Assembly (NCBI RefSeq): GCF_014385065.1
Contig: NZ_JACRTA010000001.1
Coordinates: forward strand, 186,001 to 250,000
Direction of reading: 5' to 3'
Length of the DNA: 64,000 nucleotides
Origin: Lentihominibacter hominis
GTDB taxonomy: Bacteria > Bacillota > Clostridia > Peptostreptococcales > Anaerovoracaceae
Of the stretch, positions 9,986 to 19,031 are shown one piece after another (position 1 is the stretch's first letter; the number at the start of each line of letters is the position of its first letter). The notes under the pieces were generated by a model. That model did no database searches and was not told where the DNA came from. It saw nothing but the letters and a program-made list of their open reading frames with translations. The translations under genes and the position numbers were made by a program.

Positions 9986-12391
9986 TCATTGACTGTTTGC
10001 TTTTACAAAATCTTCAACTTTATTTAAATAATATCTGAGGGCGTTAAAAATTCCTGATCTTTCTAAATAATCTTTATCTCTTTCTTTGTACAATTCAATG
10101 GTTCTGTATCCTCCATAATCTATGCATATATCTTTTCGTTTAAATAATAATTTTAATGAGTCTTCTGAAAAAACATCCGCAGCTTCCATAATATCAGCTA
10201 TTCCCAGATTATCAGCTAATACCATCGTATCAGTCATGATAGCTGAACCTCCCTGCAGTTCACCATCAGAATCTATATCAAGCGACCATCTGATATCATT
10301 TAGAAAATTTACTGTTCCGGATACATCACTGCTATATTTTTCAAGGAAACCTTTCAGTTTAGGAATAACATAACAATCCCTAAATCCATTCGCATCTATC
10401 TCATTCATGATAATCTGTATCTTTCTTATCCACTCCGAATTTGACGGATTGATAAAATCAGGGAAATAAACTGCCTTTTCACCATCTCTGCTTTTAACAA
10501 AAAAAGGATTCCAATCTGTTTCAAATACCGTATCCCAATCCAACTCACTATCACATATAAGCGCCTGGCACAGCCAGAAAAGAGCTATAAAATCCTGTTT
10601 AATAAAAATCCATTTCCCACTCCTACCCAACATATATGTAAACAACAAATTTTCCAAATCAGGATCATTTGCCACATAAGTCTTATACGGCTCAGATTTT
10701 CTGAATTGCGTTTCTGAAACCATAGGGACCTCTTTGTAAAGCAAGCCCCTCGTATAATCTATACAGAAATCCACAAAATTCCTAATAAGAGGCTTGCTTT
10801 CATTTGACATGATATAACACACAGAAAATACAAACAATCTTATATCAGAAACCGCAAACTCAAAAAGAGATTTTTCCTCCAGTATCCTTAAAATATCTAT
10901 GCTGCTTTCATCAGTCATGAATTCATACAAATACCATGGGGCTTCGCTTTGGACAGCTTCAATGAGATACGCTTCTCGTTCCTTTGAAAATTTTTTTTGC
11001 TTTATAATTTCTTCAACCTGTTCACTACTGCATTCACTATATTTTCCAAAAAGTATTTCATATCCTTCTTTCTTTGCTTGATCATAGTCAGTTTCTCTGT
11101 AAATATTCTTCCCCTCTAAATGGGTAAATGAATGTTTATTGTATTCAGGCCTTTCAGAATACCTACCCGCAATTTCCTTGACAGAACTTTTAAACCTCTT
11201 TGTATAGTAAAGTCCCCAGTCTTTTAAAATAAAAGGAATATCATCCACAAGTAAATCTTCTTCTTCAAACAATTCATTTTCCTCATAGTAATTAAGAGTC
11301 TGCAAAATAATATCTTTGACATTCGCTTTCATGAATGAATAATATTCATATTTTCTCTCACTATATACGTCCGGAAAAACCTCTTCAAACTGTCCGAATC
11401 CTTCATAGTCTTTATAAGTTGCACAGTGCGCCCAATACTGATCCATAAGAGTTTTTCCGTCAAAATACATACCGCTTTTCAAACAAACTTTAATTAAGCC
11501 CACGAAATTCATCATCTCTGCTGTCCCATCAAAATTTTTATTTTCCTCTATATTGCAAAAAAAATCATCAGCAAAAGATCTAATAAACTCCCATATTATC
11601 CCTCCCGGTCCGTCATCTGATACACGCATAAGGTGAAAAGCCCTTCCTGACCAGTCACTTTCAAAAGGATTTATTACTTCTCCCATCTGAGGATCTCCAT
11701 ATTCCTCAAGACGCATAGGCATTTTGTAAAATTCTCTGACACATCGTTTCCTTACCATGTCATTTATTTTCTCATCATGACATGAAAAATGCTCCAGAAT
11801 CATCAGAAGCTGATCATAAAAAATGCTGGATCTTATCAGACGCGGTATATAAAACTCTTGGTTTTTAAAAACATATTCTGACAGAAAATCAACAATAGAA
11901 GGATTTTCAAACTCTACCATTATCTTATCACTCTCTTCTTCAAAATAAGTAATAAGGACAGTCTCCTCCAACTCTGAAATACAATTTTCAAATGTTTTTG
12001 GTTCGCAAATTCCTCCATAATGACGAATATAGCTGCTATAGGTTGCTCTTATATCAGCTATACTTACAGGCGTATAAGATATAACAACTATAGAGGCTAT
12101 TATCTTGGCTTCTTCTGAAAACTCCCTGAAAATACCTTCCCAAAATTTCTCCGGATATTTCATCCAGCCCAACAGCTCTTCCGCATATTGACTTGCAGAA
12201 TAAATACGAGGATCTGACTCCTTTAAAAATCTATCTATTACTCTTGGACTGTAGCTGCGATTCTTTACAAGCTGATTGCATCTGCGGTATATCTCTCTAA
12301 TATACTCTATATCCAGATCAGAAGCTTGCAGATGAGAAAACAAGATCTTTGCCTTCTCTGCATCTGTATATTCACGTAATATACATTCCAT
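9986..12391 (-). CDS. C-terminal part of the split STAND protein (helical repeat region)
   Basis: An open frame of 801 codons if started at the ATG at 12391 (MECILREYTDAEK), in the same frame as the upstream fragment. No good ribosome binding site precedes this ATG (AAGGATCTTAAG), so independent translation is doubtful. The sequence is acidic and helical, as expected for the target-sensing C-terminal part of STAND proteins, and has no catalytic motif that I can see. Confidence 0.6.
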   Translation of the reverse strand: MECILREYTDAEKAKILFSHLQASDLDIEYIREIYRRCNQLVKNRSYSPRVIDRFLKESDPRIYSASQYAEELLGWMKYPEKFWEGIFREFSEEAKIIASIVVISYTPVSIADIRATYSSYIRHYGGICEPKTFENCISELEETVLITYFEEESDKIMVEFENPSIVDFLSEYVFKNQEFYIPRLIRSSIFYDQLLMILEHFSCHDEKINDMVRKRCVREFYKMPMRLEEYGDPQMGEVINPFESDWSGRAFHLMRVSDDGPGGIIWEFIRSFADDFFCNIEENKNFDGTAEMMNFVGLIKVCLKSGMYFDGKTLMDQYWAHCATYKDYEGFGQFEEVFPDVYSERKYEYYSFMKANVKDIILQTLNYYEENELFEEEDLLVDDIPFILKDWGLYYTKRFKSSVKEIAGRYSERPEYNKHSFTHLEGKNIYRETDYDQAKKEGYEILFGKYSECSSEQVEEIIKQKKFSKEREAYLIEAVQSEAPWYLYEFMTDESSIDILRILEEKSLFEFAVSDIRLFVFSVCYIMSNESKPLIRNFVDFCIDYTRGLLYKEVPMVSETQFRKSEPYKTYVANDPDLENLLFTYMLGRSGKWIFIKQDFIALFWLCQALICDSELDWDTVFETDWNPFFVKSRDGEKAVYFPDFINPSNSEWIRKIQIIMNEIDANGFRDCYVIPKLKGFLEKYSSDVSGTVNFLNDIRWSLDIDSDGELQGGSAIMTDTMVLADNLGIADIMEAADVFSEDSLKLLFKRKDICIDYGGYRTIELYKERDKDYLERSGIFNALRYYLNKVEDFVKANSQ

Positions 12392-12499
12392 CTTAAGATC
12401 CTTTATTATATCCTCAAGCTCGGGATTGAGAAAAAACTCCTGCTGTACAATATATTCCCGTGATGTAATGATCAGACGCTTACTATCTTCTGTCTTTAT

Positions 12500-13333
12500 C
12501 TAGCAAATAAGATCCTCAAGGTGAGAATTTTCTCTTCTTCCTCTTTCTCTGTGGAAGACAGCACCCCAGTAATCATCCATGATAAACACCTGTTTATCAC
12601 ATGAATCTTCCCACTGGTCCTCAATTTCGTCGAGGCTGTTTACCCAATATAATCCTTCATAATATTCCACAGACAAAAAATCCATCGCCAATACGCGAGC
12701 GATGGTGCTTTTCCCCATTCCCGGCTGCCCTGATATTACTACAGTATGGTTATTTTCAAGAATCTGTCTCGCTTCATCATATATTCCCGTCTGAACAAAA
12801 GTCTTGCAAGCCTCTATGGCTTTTTTCTGCTCTCTGAAACTTCTTGCCCGACTTCCTTTATTTATTATTTTTCCAATAAAATCCTCAAGTATCTGCCCAT
12901 CAGGTATCCACAGACTCGTAAAATTCCGTTCTATCCATCGATATTCAGTTTTCGCCAGAATACTGTTTAAACCGTTTCCGTCAATAAGATCATCGCTTCC
13001 AGACATATATTGCGAAAACAGATCGTAAATCTTTTCGGTTTCATGTTTGCTCAATTTCAACGAAACCACGAGAATATATCTGTCTGGGTTAAGCCTTCTG
13101 ACTTTCTCAAGTTCAGCTATTTTAAGCTGACGATAAAGATCGCTGAAATTTTTATATCTTTTTGCTTGAAGTATGATTTTCTTTTTATCATCAAACCACA
13201 GACCATCGGCACCTTTATCTCTTCCATCTCTGAACGTCTGAAACTGTATATTCTCTCTATACTGTACAATTTCAACAGCTAAAACCTGGAATGATTTCCA
13301 ATCCAATTTTTCGTTAAAATCATAGCTTCTCAT
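12500..13333 (-). CDS. N-terminal part of the split STAND protein (nuclease and P-loop)
   Basis: 277 codons ending in TAG. It has a good AGGAAGG site before the ATG at 13333. It keeps the presumed nuclease residues and the P-loop but lacks the rest of the NTPase and the whole sensor domain, so on its own it should not be switchable by ligand. Confidence 0.65.
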   Translation of the reverse strand: MRSYDFNEKLDWKSFQVLAVEIVQYRENIQFQTFRDGRDKGADGLWFDDKKKIILQAKRYKNFSDLYRQLKIAELEKVRRLNPDRYILVVSLKLSKHETEKIYDLFSQYMSGSDDLIDGNGLNSILAKTEYRWIERNFTSLWIPDGQILEDFIGKIINKGSRARSFREQKKAIEACKTFVQTGIYDEARQILENNHTVVISGQPGMGKSTIARVLAMDFLSVEYYEGLYWVNSLDEIEDQWEDSCDKQVFIMDDYWGAVFHRERGRRENSHLEDLIC

Positions 13334-13410
13334 TTTCTCGAACCTTCCTACATCTTTGCTTCAACATCTTAATAAGGTATTATACCACTTCATTACTGTC
13401 TATGTTAATA

Positions 13411-13468
13411 AAAAACAGGCCTGTCAAACCTCATAAGTAATAATCCTCTATAGGTTGACTGCCTGTTT
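13411..13468 (-). terminator. Rho-independent terminator after the beta-helix surface protein
   Basis: AAACAGGC (13413-13420) pairs with GCCTGTTT (13461-13468), and an inner stem GTCAAACCT/AGGTTGAC extends it. On the complement the stem ends in a T run. Confidence 0.75.
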
Positions 13469-13494
13469 CATTTTACATATTCATGAAAATATTT

Positions 13495-15150
13495 TTATCT
13501 GCTTTTCCTTCTAAGACTCGCTATTCCTACTCCTGATACTCCCATAATTCCTATAACCAACCCTATCATTATAGGATCGCCTGTTTCCGCGCTTTCATCC
13601 TTCACTTCTTTTTTGCCGCAAATTTCGCATACGCCATTTTCATACCTATGTCCTTTTGCTTTAAGAATCACACTGTCGTGATCCTCTATTCGTTCTCTAC
13701 CATCCGGTGAAGCAAACCATTCACCACATACTGAACAAATATAATATTCTTTGTTTCCATTTTCTGTACAGGTAGGTTCCTTTGCAGGAACTTTAACTAA
13801 TATATGTTCTATAGTCTGATCCATACCATTTTCAATCTCTTGCCCGTTAACAATTATCGTATTACCCGTTTCATTTTTCACCTTTACGCCTTCAGGTACT
13901 GATAAATCTCCTTCAGCCGCAATTATAATAATTTCATCTCCTTCTTTCAGATTTTCTATTATTTTAGATGCCGTTGCTCCCACATAATACTTATTTCCTT
14001 GTTTTATTTCGATTTTATTTTCTTTTACGAATTCTCCCGGATCACTGGAGAAAGCTCCCCCTGTTATTTCAGGATTTCCTGTCTTCTCAGCTCCCGTAAC
14101 TGCTGCCTGTCCTTTAGGGGCAATAAAAGTTCCGCCTTTTATCTCTGTCGTTGCGTCAGCATTTATTCCCCCGTCTCCATTAGTATTATCATTTCCTATC
14201 ATTACAGCAGTCTTTGACGCAGATTCAAAAGTTCCTCCTGTAACTATAGCTTTTGAATCACAATTTTCTCCTGCAACATAAAGAGCATAATGAGCAGTTT
14301 TAGTTCCATGAACACTGCATCCCACTGTTTTGTAAGATCCACTCTTTATTTCCATCGATCCACCGGAATTGGCCACAGCTCCCTGTACTCCAGTTACAGA
14401 TATCGCACCTTGTGAAGATTCTTCAAATACAAGATGTGATTTTTCATCTCCTCCTACACCATTCCTTATTGTGTATCCCCATCGTGAATCACATGAGCTG
14501 CAGGAAACATTCTTAAATGTCCCTCCGGTTATTAACATTTCCCCATCGTTTTCTATTGCTGGAAAAGCATCATTTAAATATGTTCCTCCGCTTATAGTGG
14601 TATTTGCTCCCAGCGCAGCACGTATAACAGTAGGGAATCCTTCATAGACACCACCTTTAAAATATGCCGTACCACCCTCACGATTCCAGATCCCCACGGA
14701 CTCTGTGTCTTTTACTGCTTTATACGTTCCGTTTTCAATGGTAAGAGTTCCATAATTATCAACCGGCCCCCACCCGTTAGCGCCGGCTAAGCTTGTATCT
14801 ATAGTCCCATTTCCTGTTATTAAAAAGGTTCCTTTGTTTATAAAAACACGCCCTTTAAATGACTTGGAATCAACAGTGATGGTCTTCCCTGCCATATCCA
14901 AAGTGATTGCTTTTCCTTCAGGAATTGTAACAATACCATCAGTTGTCAGATCCTCAATATTTTTCAGCAAAGTAACTGTTTCACCACTTAACGCATTATC
15001 AAAAGCATCTTTTAGTGTCGTATATTCTTTACTCCCCACTTTTGCAACATTATTTTCAGAGGCTGAAGCCAGCAATGGCATAGTAAACAAAAACGCCACT
15101 AACAAAAGAACAGTAATACAACACTTAGATAATATCGGTTTGCATTTCAT
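13495..15150 (-). CDS. Secreted beta-helix surface protein with C-terminal membrane anchor
   Basis: A 551-residue exported protein. The N-terminus has a signal peptide (basic MKCKPILSK, hydrophobic core, cleavage near ASASE). The middle has repeated short beta-strand turns of the form ITGGTF, IENGTYK, FKGGVYEG, typical of right-handed parallel beta-helix (pectate-lyase-like) adhesins. Then comes a small cysteine-rich module (PTCTENG, YYICSVCGEWF, CEICGKK) common in clostridial surface proteins. The tail is SAETGDP, a hydrophobic helix and SLRRKSR, like a sortase sorting signal in which TGD replaces LPxTG. No enzyme active site is visible; adhesion or polysaccharide contact is a guess. Transcribed alone, with a terminator after it. 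Confidence 0.85.
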   Translation of the reverse strand: MKCKPILSKCCITVLLLVAFLFTMPLLASASENNVAKVGSKEYTTLKDAFDNALSGETVTLLKNIEDLTTDGIVTIPEGKAITLDMAGKTITVDSKSFKGRVFINKGTFLITGNGTIDTSLAGANGWGPVDNYGTLTIENGTYKAVKDTESVGIWNREGGTAYFKGGVYEGFPTVIRAALGANTTISGGTYLNDAFPAIENDGEMLITGGTFKNVSCSSCDSRWGYTIRNGVGGDEKSHLVFEESSQGAISVTGVQGAVANSGGSMEIKSGSYKTVGCSVHGTKTAHYALYVAGENCDSKAIVTGGTFESASKTAVMIGNDNTNGDGGINADATTEIKGGTFIAPKGQAAVTGAEKTGNPEITGGAFSSDPGEFVKENKIEIKQGNKYYVGATASKIIENLKEGDEIIIIAAEGDLSVPEGVKVKNETGNTIIVNGQEIENGMDQTIEHILVKVPAKEPTCTENGNKEYYICSVCGEWFASPDGRERIEDHDSVILKAKGHRYENGVCEICGKKEVKDESAETGDPIMIGLVIGIMGVSGVGIASLRRKSR

Positions 15151-15251
15151 AGTTATTCTCCCTTTCTTTTATTTTAAACAATATAGTTTTCTTATAGAGT
15201 ATACCCCCCCCCTTATATATATTGCAATATTTTTCTCTCACTTTTTATACA

Positions 15252-15289
15252 AAAAACCGTGTCCGACAAAAATGTCGGACACGGTTTTT
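15252..15289. terminator. Strong bidirectional rho-independent terminator
   Basis: Perfect 17-base-pair stem (AAAAACCGTGTCCGACA and its complement) with an AAAA loop. It ends the nhaC-like transcript on the complement strand. Confidence 0.9.
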
Positions 15290-15329
15290 ATTATGGCATT
15301 ATGTAATGAAATTTTTCAATATGACTTTG

Positions 15330-16811
15330 CTACATTATGAATCCACAAATAAGGAATCCGACAGCAGCAAACGCTCCGGCCAGCAGGCCGAAAGGCATCT
15401 GTGTAAAAGCGTGCCTGAAATTATCACAACCGCAGGCTGCCGATGTGATAATCGTAGCATCTGAATAGAAACAGCAATGGCTTCCGAGAACACCTGCCGA
15501 AAGAACAGCCGCAACAGTAAGTTCCATACTTGTGCCCATCTGCTGAGCAAGAGGAATAACTATAGGAAGTGCTATTATGTACATCCCCCAGTTAGTACCC
15601 GTAATGAATTCTGTTACGCCTAACGCCAGGAATATAGCAACAGGCAAAATAGCAGGATTCACATGCGCTGATACAGACTCAATTACAAAATTAGTGAATC
15701 CGATTTCTTCATTTACTGCTGCAAACAGCCATGCAAGAACCATCAGCATAAGAGGCATGATCATATTCTGCAGACCTTTTACACAGTAATCTGCGAATTC
15801 TTCCGCATCCATGATTCCCTGAGCCAGATAAAATACAAACATTATCGCCAGCGTACAGATAACCCCCATCTGCATATCTATATCGAAATAAATAGTACAT
15901 CCTACCAGTGAAACGATAGGAAGAAGCAGGTTGATAACTCTTGCATTATCAGGAATAACCAAATCGTCTCCTGCATGAATATCTATTTTCTCCGATCCCG
16001 GAGGCGCTAAAGGACCTCCTTCTTCAACTCTCTTATAAGCCTTCTTCATCGGTCCGAATACAGGAATTATTCCGAATACGATTACAGGGACCAGTATTGC
16101 TGCCGCCCATCCATAAAAATTATACGGTATGGTTTTTATAAAGTAAAGAAGTCCTTCCCCTTCAGGAGCCCATCCGTTCACTTCAAGAAGTCTTCCGGCA
16201 AACAGCGCCCATGTGGAAATAGGGATCAACACACATAACGGAGCTGCCGTAGAGCTTACAGTGTATGCAAGCATTTCTCTTGGAATCTTATGCCTGTCTG
16301 TAAGACTTGTCATGCAAGAACCTACCGTCAGAGAGTTGAGATAATCATCAATGAATACAACAACACCCAGTATCCAAGTCCACATGAGAGCTGATTTAGG
16401 CCCTTTAGCTTTTTTAGCGGCCCACTCACCAAAAGCAAAAGCCCCTCCTGACTTTTCAATCAGAGCGATAATGCTTCCCATAAGGCCGCATACTATGATG
16501 AGCCATACCATGTCAGCATCCATCATTACCTCTGTAAGCGTCGTACTGAACTCTCCTACCACATTCACGGTATGCAGCAACATTATGAGAGACATTACAC
16601 AGGATAAAATCAGAGATTCCAGTATTCTCTTGGTAGCAAAAATATAAACTATCAAGAAAAATGCCGGGAGTAATGACCACGCCCCCAGATCCTCTACATT
16701 TTCAGGCATGAGAAACGTCAGTAAATATGTTGCTATGATAACTGCAACTACAATAAGCATAGAACGCAATGGTTTGAAATTCTTAGCTTCGTTCTTCATA
16801 CTTTCAGTCAT
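15330..16811 (-). CDS. NhaC-family Na+/H+ antiporter
   Basis: A 493-residue polytopic membrane protein of the NhaC/ion transporter superfamily, with about twelve hydrophobic segments and the conserved intramembrane stretch VVVFIDDYLNSLTVGS (around residue 150) and ITGTNWGMYIIALPIVIPLA near residue 415. It should exchange Na+ for H+, though members of this family also move organic acids or amines. An AAGGAGG site precedes the ATG at 16811. Divergently transcribed from the T-box-controlled symporter. No T-box of its own: a normal promoter lies near 16870. Strong terminator downstream, so monocistronic. Confidence 0.88.
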   Translation of the reverse strand: MTESMKNEAKNFKPLRSMLIVVAVIIATYLLTFLMPENVEDLGAWSLLPAFFLIVYIFATKRILESLILSCVMSLIMLLHTVNVVGEFSTTLTEVMMDADMVWLIIVCGLMGSIIALIEKSGGAFAFGEWAAKKAKGPKSALMWTWILGVVVFIDDYLNSLTVGSCMTSLTDRHKIPREMLAYTVSSTAAPLCVLIPISTWALFAGRLLEVNGWAPEGEGLLYFIKTIPYNFYGWAAAILVPVIVFGIIPVFGPMKKAYKRVEEGGPLAPPGSEKIDIHAGDDLVIPDNARVINLLLPIVSLVGCTIYFDIDMQMGVICTLAIMFVFYLAQGIMDAEEFADYCVKGLQNMIMPLMLMVLAWLFAAVNEEIGFTNFVIESVSAHVNPAILPVAIFLALGVTEFITGTNWGMYIIALPIVIPLAQQMGTSMELTVAAVLSAGVLGSHCCFYSDATIITSAACGCDNFRHAFTQMPFGLLAGAFAAVGFLICGFIM

Positions 16812-16856
16812 ATATTCCTCCTTTTCAAAATTATTAATAGATGATAACGATAACCA

Positions 16857-16885
16857 ATATTAACCCTTTTTTTAACAAGTTTCAA
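16857..16885 (-). promoter_or_regulatory. Promoter for the NhaC-family gene
   Basis: TTGAAA (16880-16885) and TAATAT (16857-16862) on the complement, 17 bases apart, about 45 bases before the start codon. Confidence 0.6.
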
Positions 16886-17035
16886 GCAGAATATTATGTT
16901 TTTTATGTATTTTTAAAATATTTAGATTTTTTCAAAAAATCCCATACTGCAATACTATGCTATAGGCTGCCGGAACATTCATAAAAAATAAATACTGCAT
17001 ACACAATAATTCCTCTTAATACAATTCAAATTCTC

Positions 17036-17064
17036 TTGACATGTATTAAAATTCATGACATAAT
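17036..17064 (+). promoter_or_regulatory. Promoter for the T-box leader and symporter
   Basis: TTGACA (17036-17041), 17-base spacer, CATAAT (17059-17064). Transcription would start near 17071, just before T-box stem I. Confidence 0.8.
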
Positions 17065-17070
17065 AATCGA

Positions 17071-17369
17071 CAAATGCGAAGACTGGAAATCAGTAAGTCT
17101 TTAAGAGCCCAACAGAGAGTTGCCGTTTGGTGAGAGGCGCTGGGTGAAACAGACCGAATACATTCTGCGAGCAGTCCTCTGAACAGGAAAGATCTGTTAG
17201 AAAAATTTCCGGCAGATTCTGCACTAATTAGGACGGAACGGGTTCACCCGTAACAGTGAGCGAGTTTAGTAAGAACTCAGTGAGGCTGCAGTTGTGAAAC
17301 TGCAGTGAACAGAGGTGGTAACGCGGTATGATCTGCCCTCTGAACATAGTTCGGAGGGCAGTTTTTTTA
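17071..17369 (+). promoter_or_regulatory. T-box riboswitch, specifier probably UAC (tyrosine)
   Basis: The hallmark T-box sequence AGAGGTGGTAACGCGG lies at 17311-17326. CAGAGG (17310-17315) can pair with CCTCTG (17337-17342) to form the antiterminator. The competing terminator is CTGCCCTCTGAA/TTCGGAGGGCAG (17333-17362) followed by seven T. Stem I has the AGTA loop-E strand at 17092-17095, opposite GAA-TAC at 17156-17161. TGGT in the T-box bulge implies discriminator base A73 on the tRNA, which fits tRNA-Tyr better than the alternative ACA (Thr) reading. Uncharged tRNA should turn on the symporter downstream. Confidence 0.9.
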
Positions 17370-17411
17370 TGGACTGTTCCTTCAAAAAAAGAAAGAAAGG
17401 ACGAAACAACT

Positions 17412-18959
17412 ATGTTAACAAAACTCTTACTGCTTTTTATTTTTTTCGCTGTGATGATAGCAATCGGTATTTACTGCAGAAAACACGCCACAGATGTAAA
17501 CGGCTTCGTCTTAGGAGGACGCTCAGTAGGACCTTGGCTCACAGCTTTTGCTTACGGTACATCATATTTTTCGGCAGTTATTTTCATAGGCTATGCGGGA
17601 CAATTCGGATGGAAATTCGGTATCGCCTCCACATGGATAGGAATAGGCAACGCCCTGATAGGTTCCCTTTTGGCATGGGTAATACTCGGAAGACGAACCA
17701 GAATCATGACACATCATTTGGATTCTTCTACAATGCCCGAATTTTTTGGCACGCGATTCAACAGCAAACCTCTGAAAATTGGCGCATCCATAATAATATT
17801 CATATTTCTTATTCCGTATACAGCTTCTTTGTACAATGGATTATCAAGATTATTCGGTATGGCCTTCAATATAGACTACACTATATGTATCATCATAATG
17901 GCCGTACTTACAGGTATATACGTTATTGCAGGCGGCTACATGGCAACAGCTATCAATGATTTCATACAGGGAATAATCATGCTTTTCGGTATTATAGCTG
18001 TAATAGCTGCCGTTCTTATGAGCAAGGGAGGATTTACGGAAGCCATAAACGGACTTGCTCATATACAGGATCCTTCCGTTTCCTCCACACCCGGGGTATT
18101 CAATTCCTTTTTCGGACCTGATCCCATAGGACTTCTAAGCGTAGTGATTTTGACTTCCTTAGGTACATGGGGATTGCCTCAGATGGTTCAAAAATTTTAC
18201 GCAATAGAAAGCGAAAAATCAATACATAAAGGAACTATAATATCTACATTATTTGCCATTATTGTCTCCGGAGGCTGCTACTTTCTCGGAGGATTCGGAA
18301 GACTCTTTTCAGATCAAATAAATATCGAAACTGATGGTTTTGATGCTATAATACCTACGATGCTCTCCAATCTGCCTGATATACTTATCGGTCTGGTGGT
18401 ACTGCTGGTGCTGTCAGCTTCAATGTCGACACTCTCTTCGCTGGTAATAGCATCAAGTTCTACTCTTACACTGGATTTTCTGAAAGATAATTTTATCAAG
18501 AATATGTCCGATAAAACCCAGGTATTGATAATACGTCTTCTGATTGTGCTGTTTATAGCAATTTCAGTCATCATAGCCGTGATACAATATAAGAGCAATA
18601 TAACATTCATAGCACAGCTTATGGGTGTTTCGTGGGGAGCACTGGCAGGCTCCTTCCTTGCACCGCTTCTTTACGGATTATACTGGAAAAAGACCACAAG
18701 ACTGGCATGTTGGTGCAGTTATATATTCGGAACCGGAATAATGATTCTCAACATGTTGTTCAGAGAAACTTTCCCTCAGATCATACAGTCTCCTATCAAT
18801 GCAGGGGCTTTTGCTATGCTGGCAGGTATAATTATAGTTCCTGTAGTAAGTCTTATATCTCCAAAACTTGATGCGAAACTGGTATCAAACTGCTTCTCCT
18901 GTTATGAAAAAGAAGTTAAAGTCCCTGCAAAACTCTCACTCGGAGAAGACGAAGAATAA
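17412..18959 (+). CDS. Sodium/solute symporter, T-box controlled (candidate tyrosine transporter)
   Basis: A 515-residue SSS-family symporter with about thirteen hydrophobic segments. Family marks: FVLGGRSVGPWLTAFAYGTSYFSAV near residues 31-55, GGYMATAINDFIQGIIM near residue 180, LVVLLVLSASMSTLSSLVIASSS near residue 350. The frame opens at 17328 inside the terminator hairpin, but the ATG at 17412, preceded by AAAGG, is the real start because the hairpin must be transcribed first. The leader is a T-box, so the transported solute is expected to be the amino acid carried by the sensed tRNA, probably tyrosine. SSS members are known for proline, but amino-acid assignment here rests on the leader. 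Confidence 0.9.
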   Translation: MLTKLLLLFIFFAVMIAIGIYCRKHATDVNGFVLGGRSVGPWLTAFAYGTSYFSAVIFIGYAGQFGWKFGIASTWIGIGNALIGSLLAWVILGRRTRIMTHHLDSSTMPEFFGTRFNSKPLKIGASIIIFIFLIPYTASLYNGLSRLFGMAFNIDYTICIIIMAVLTGIYVIAGGYMATAINDFIQGIIMLFGIIAVIAAVLMSKGGFTEAINGLAHIQDPSVSSTPGVFNSFFGPDPIGLLSVVILTSLGTWGLPQMVQKFYAIESEKSIHKGTIISTLFAIIVSGGCYFLGGFGRLFSDQINIETDGFDAIIPTMLSNLPDILIGLVVLLVLSASMSTLSSLVIASSSTLTLDFLKDNFIKNMSDKTQVLIIRLLIVLFIAISVIIAVIQYKSNITFIAQLMGVSWGALAGSFLAPLLYGLYWKKTTRLACWCSYIFGTGIMILNMLFRETFPQIIQSPINAGAFAMLAGIIIVPVVSLISPKLDAKLVSNCFSCYEKEVKVPAKLSLGEDEE

Positions 18960-18970
18960 TATAATAAAGT

Positions 18971-19015
18971 AAAATCCCGATGCTCTTAGTAATGTAAAAT
19001 CAGCATCGGGATTTT
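18971..19015. terminator. Bidirectional terminator between convergent genes
   Basis: AAAATCCCGATGCT (18971-18984) pairs perfectly with AGCATCGGGATTTT (19002-19015). Confidence 0.85.
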
Positions 19016-19031
19016 CATATGATTTGCAGAT

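Larger units (their letters stand above)
9986..13333 (-). pseudogene. Restriction-endonuclease/STAND NTPase defence gene split by an in-frame TAG
   Basis: One reading frame of 1,115 codons interrupted only by TAG at 12502-12500 (codon 278). The part before the stop has an Mrr-like PD-(D/E)xK nuclease region (GRDKGADG and QAKRY at residues 37-60), Walker A GQPGMGKST at 202-210 and Walker B VFIMDDYWG near 250. Directly after the stop the same frame continues with RLIITSREYI, the sensor motif that follows Walker B in STAND ATPases, then a long helical C-terminal part of about 800 residues. This is the architecture of nSTAND3-type proteins, many of which are anti-phage effectors. The gap contains no frameshift. 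The gene stands alone with its own terminator. Either it is recently inactivated or it makes two polypeptides. Confidence 0.8.

Noticed and set aside
12500..12502. Pyrrolysine or general amber recoding
   Set aside because: TAG ends other genes in the window (spoVG, the Cache-like lipoprotein), and no pylT-like tRNA is seen.
17159..17163. Threonine specifier ACA in the T-box
   Set aside because: The TGGT bulge implies A73 on the tRNA, which suits tyrosine; Bacillota tRNA-Thr usually has another base there. Not excluded, only less likely.
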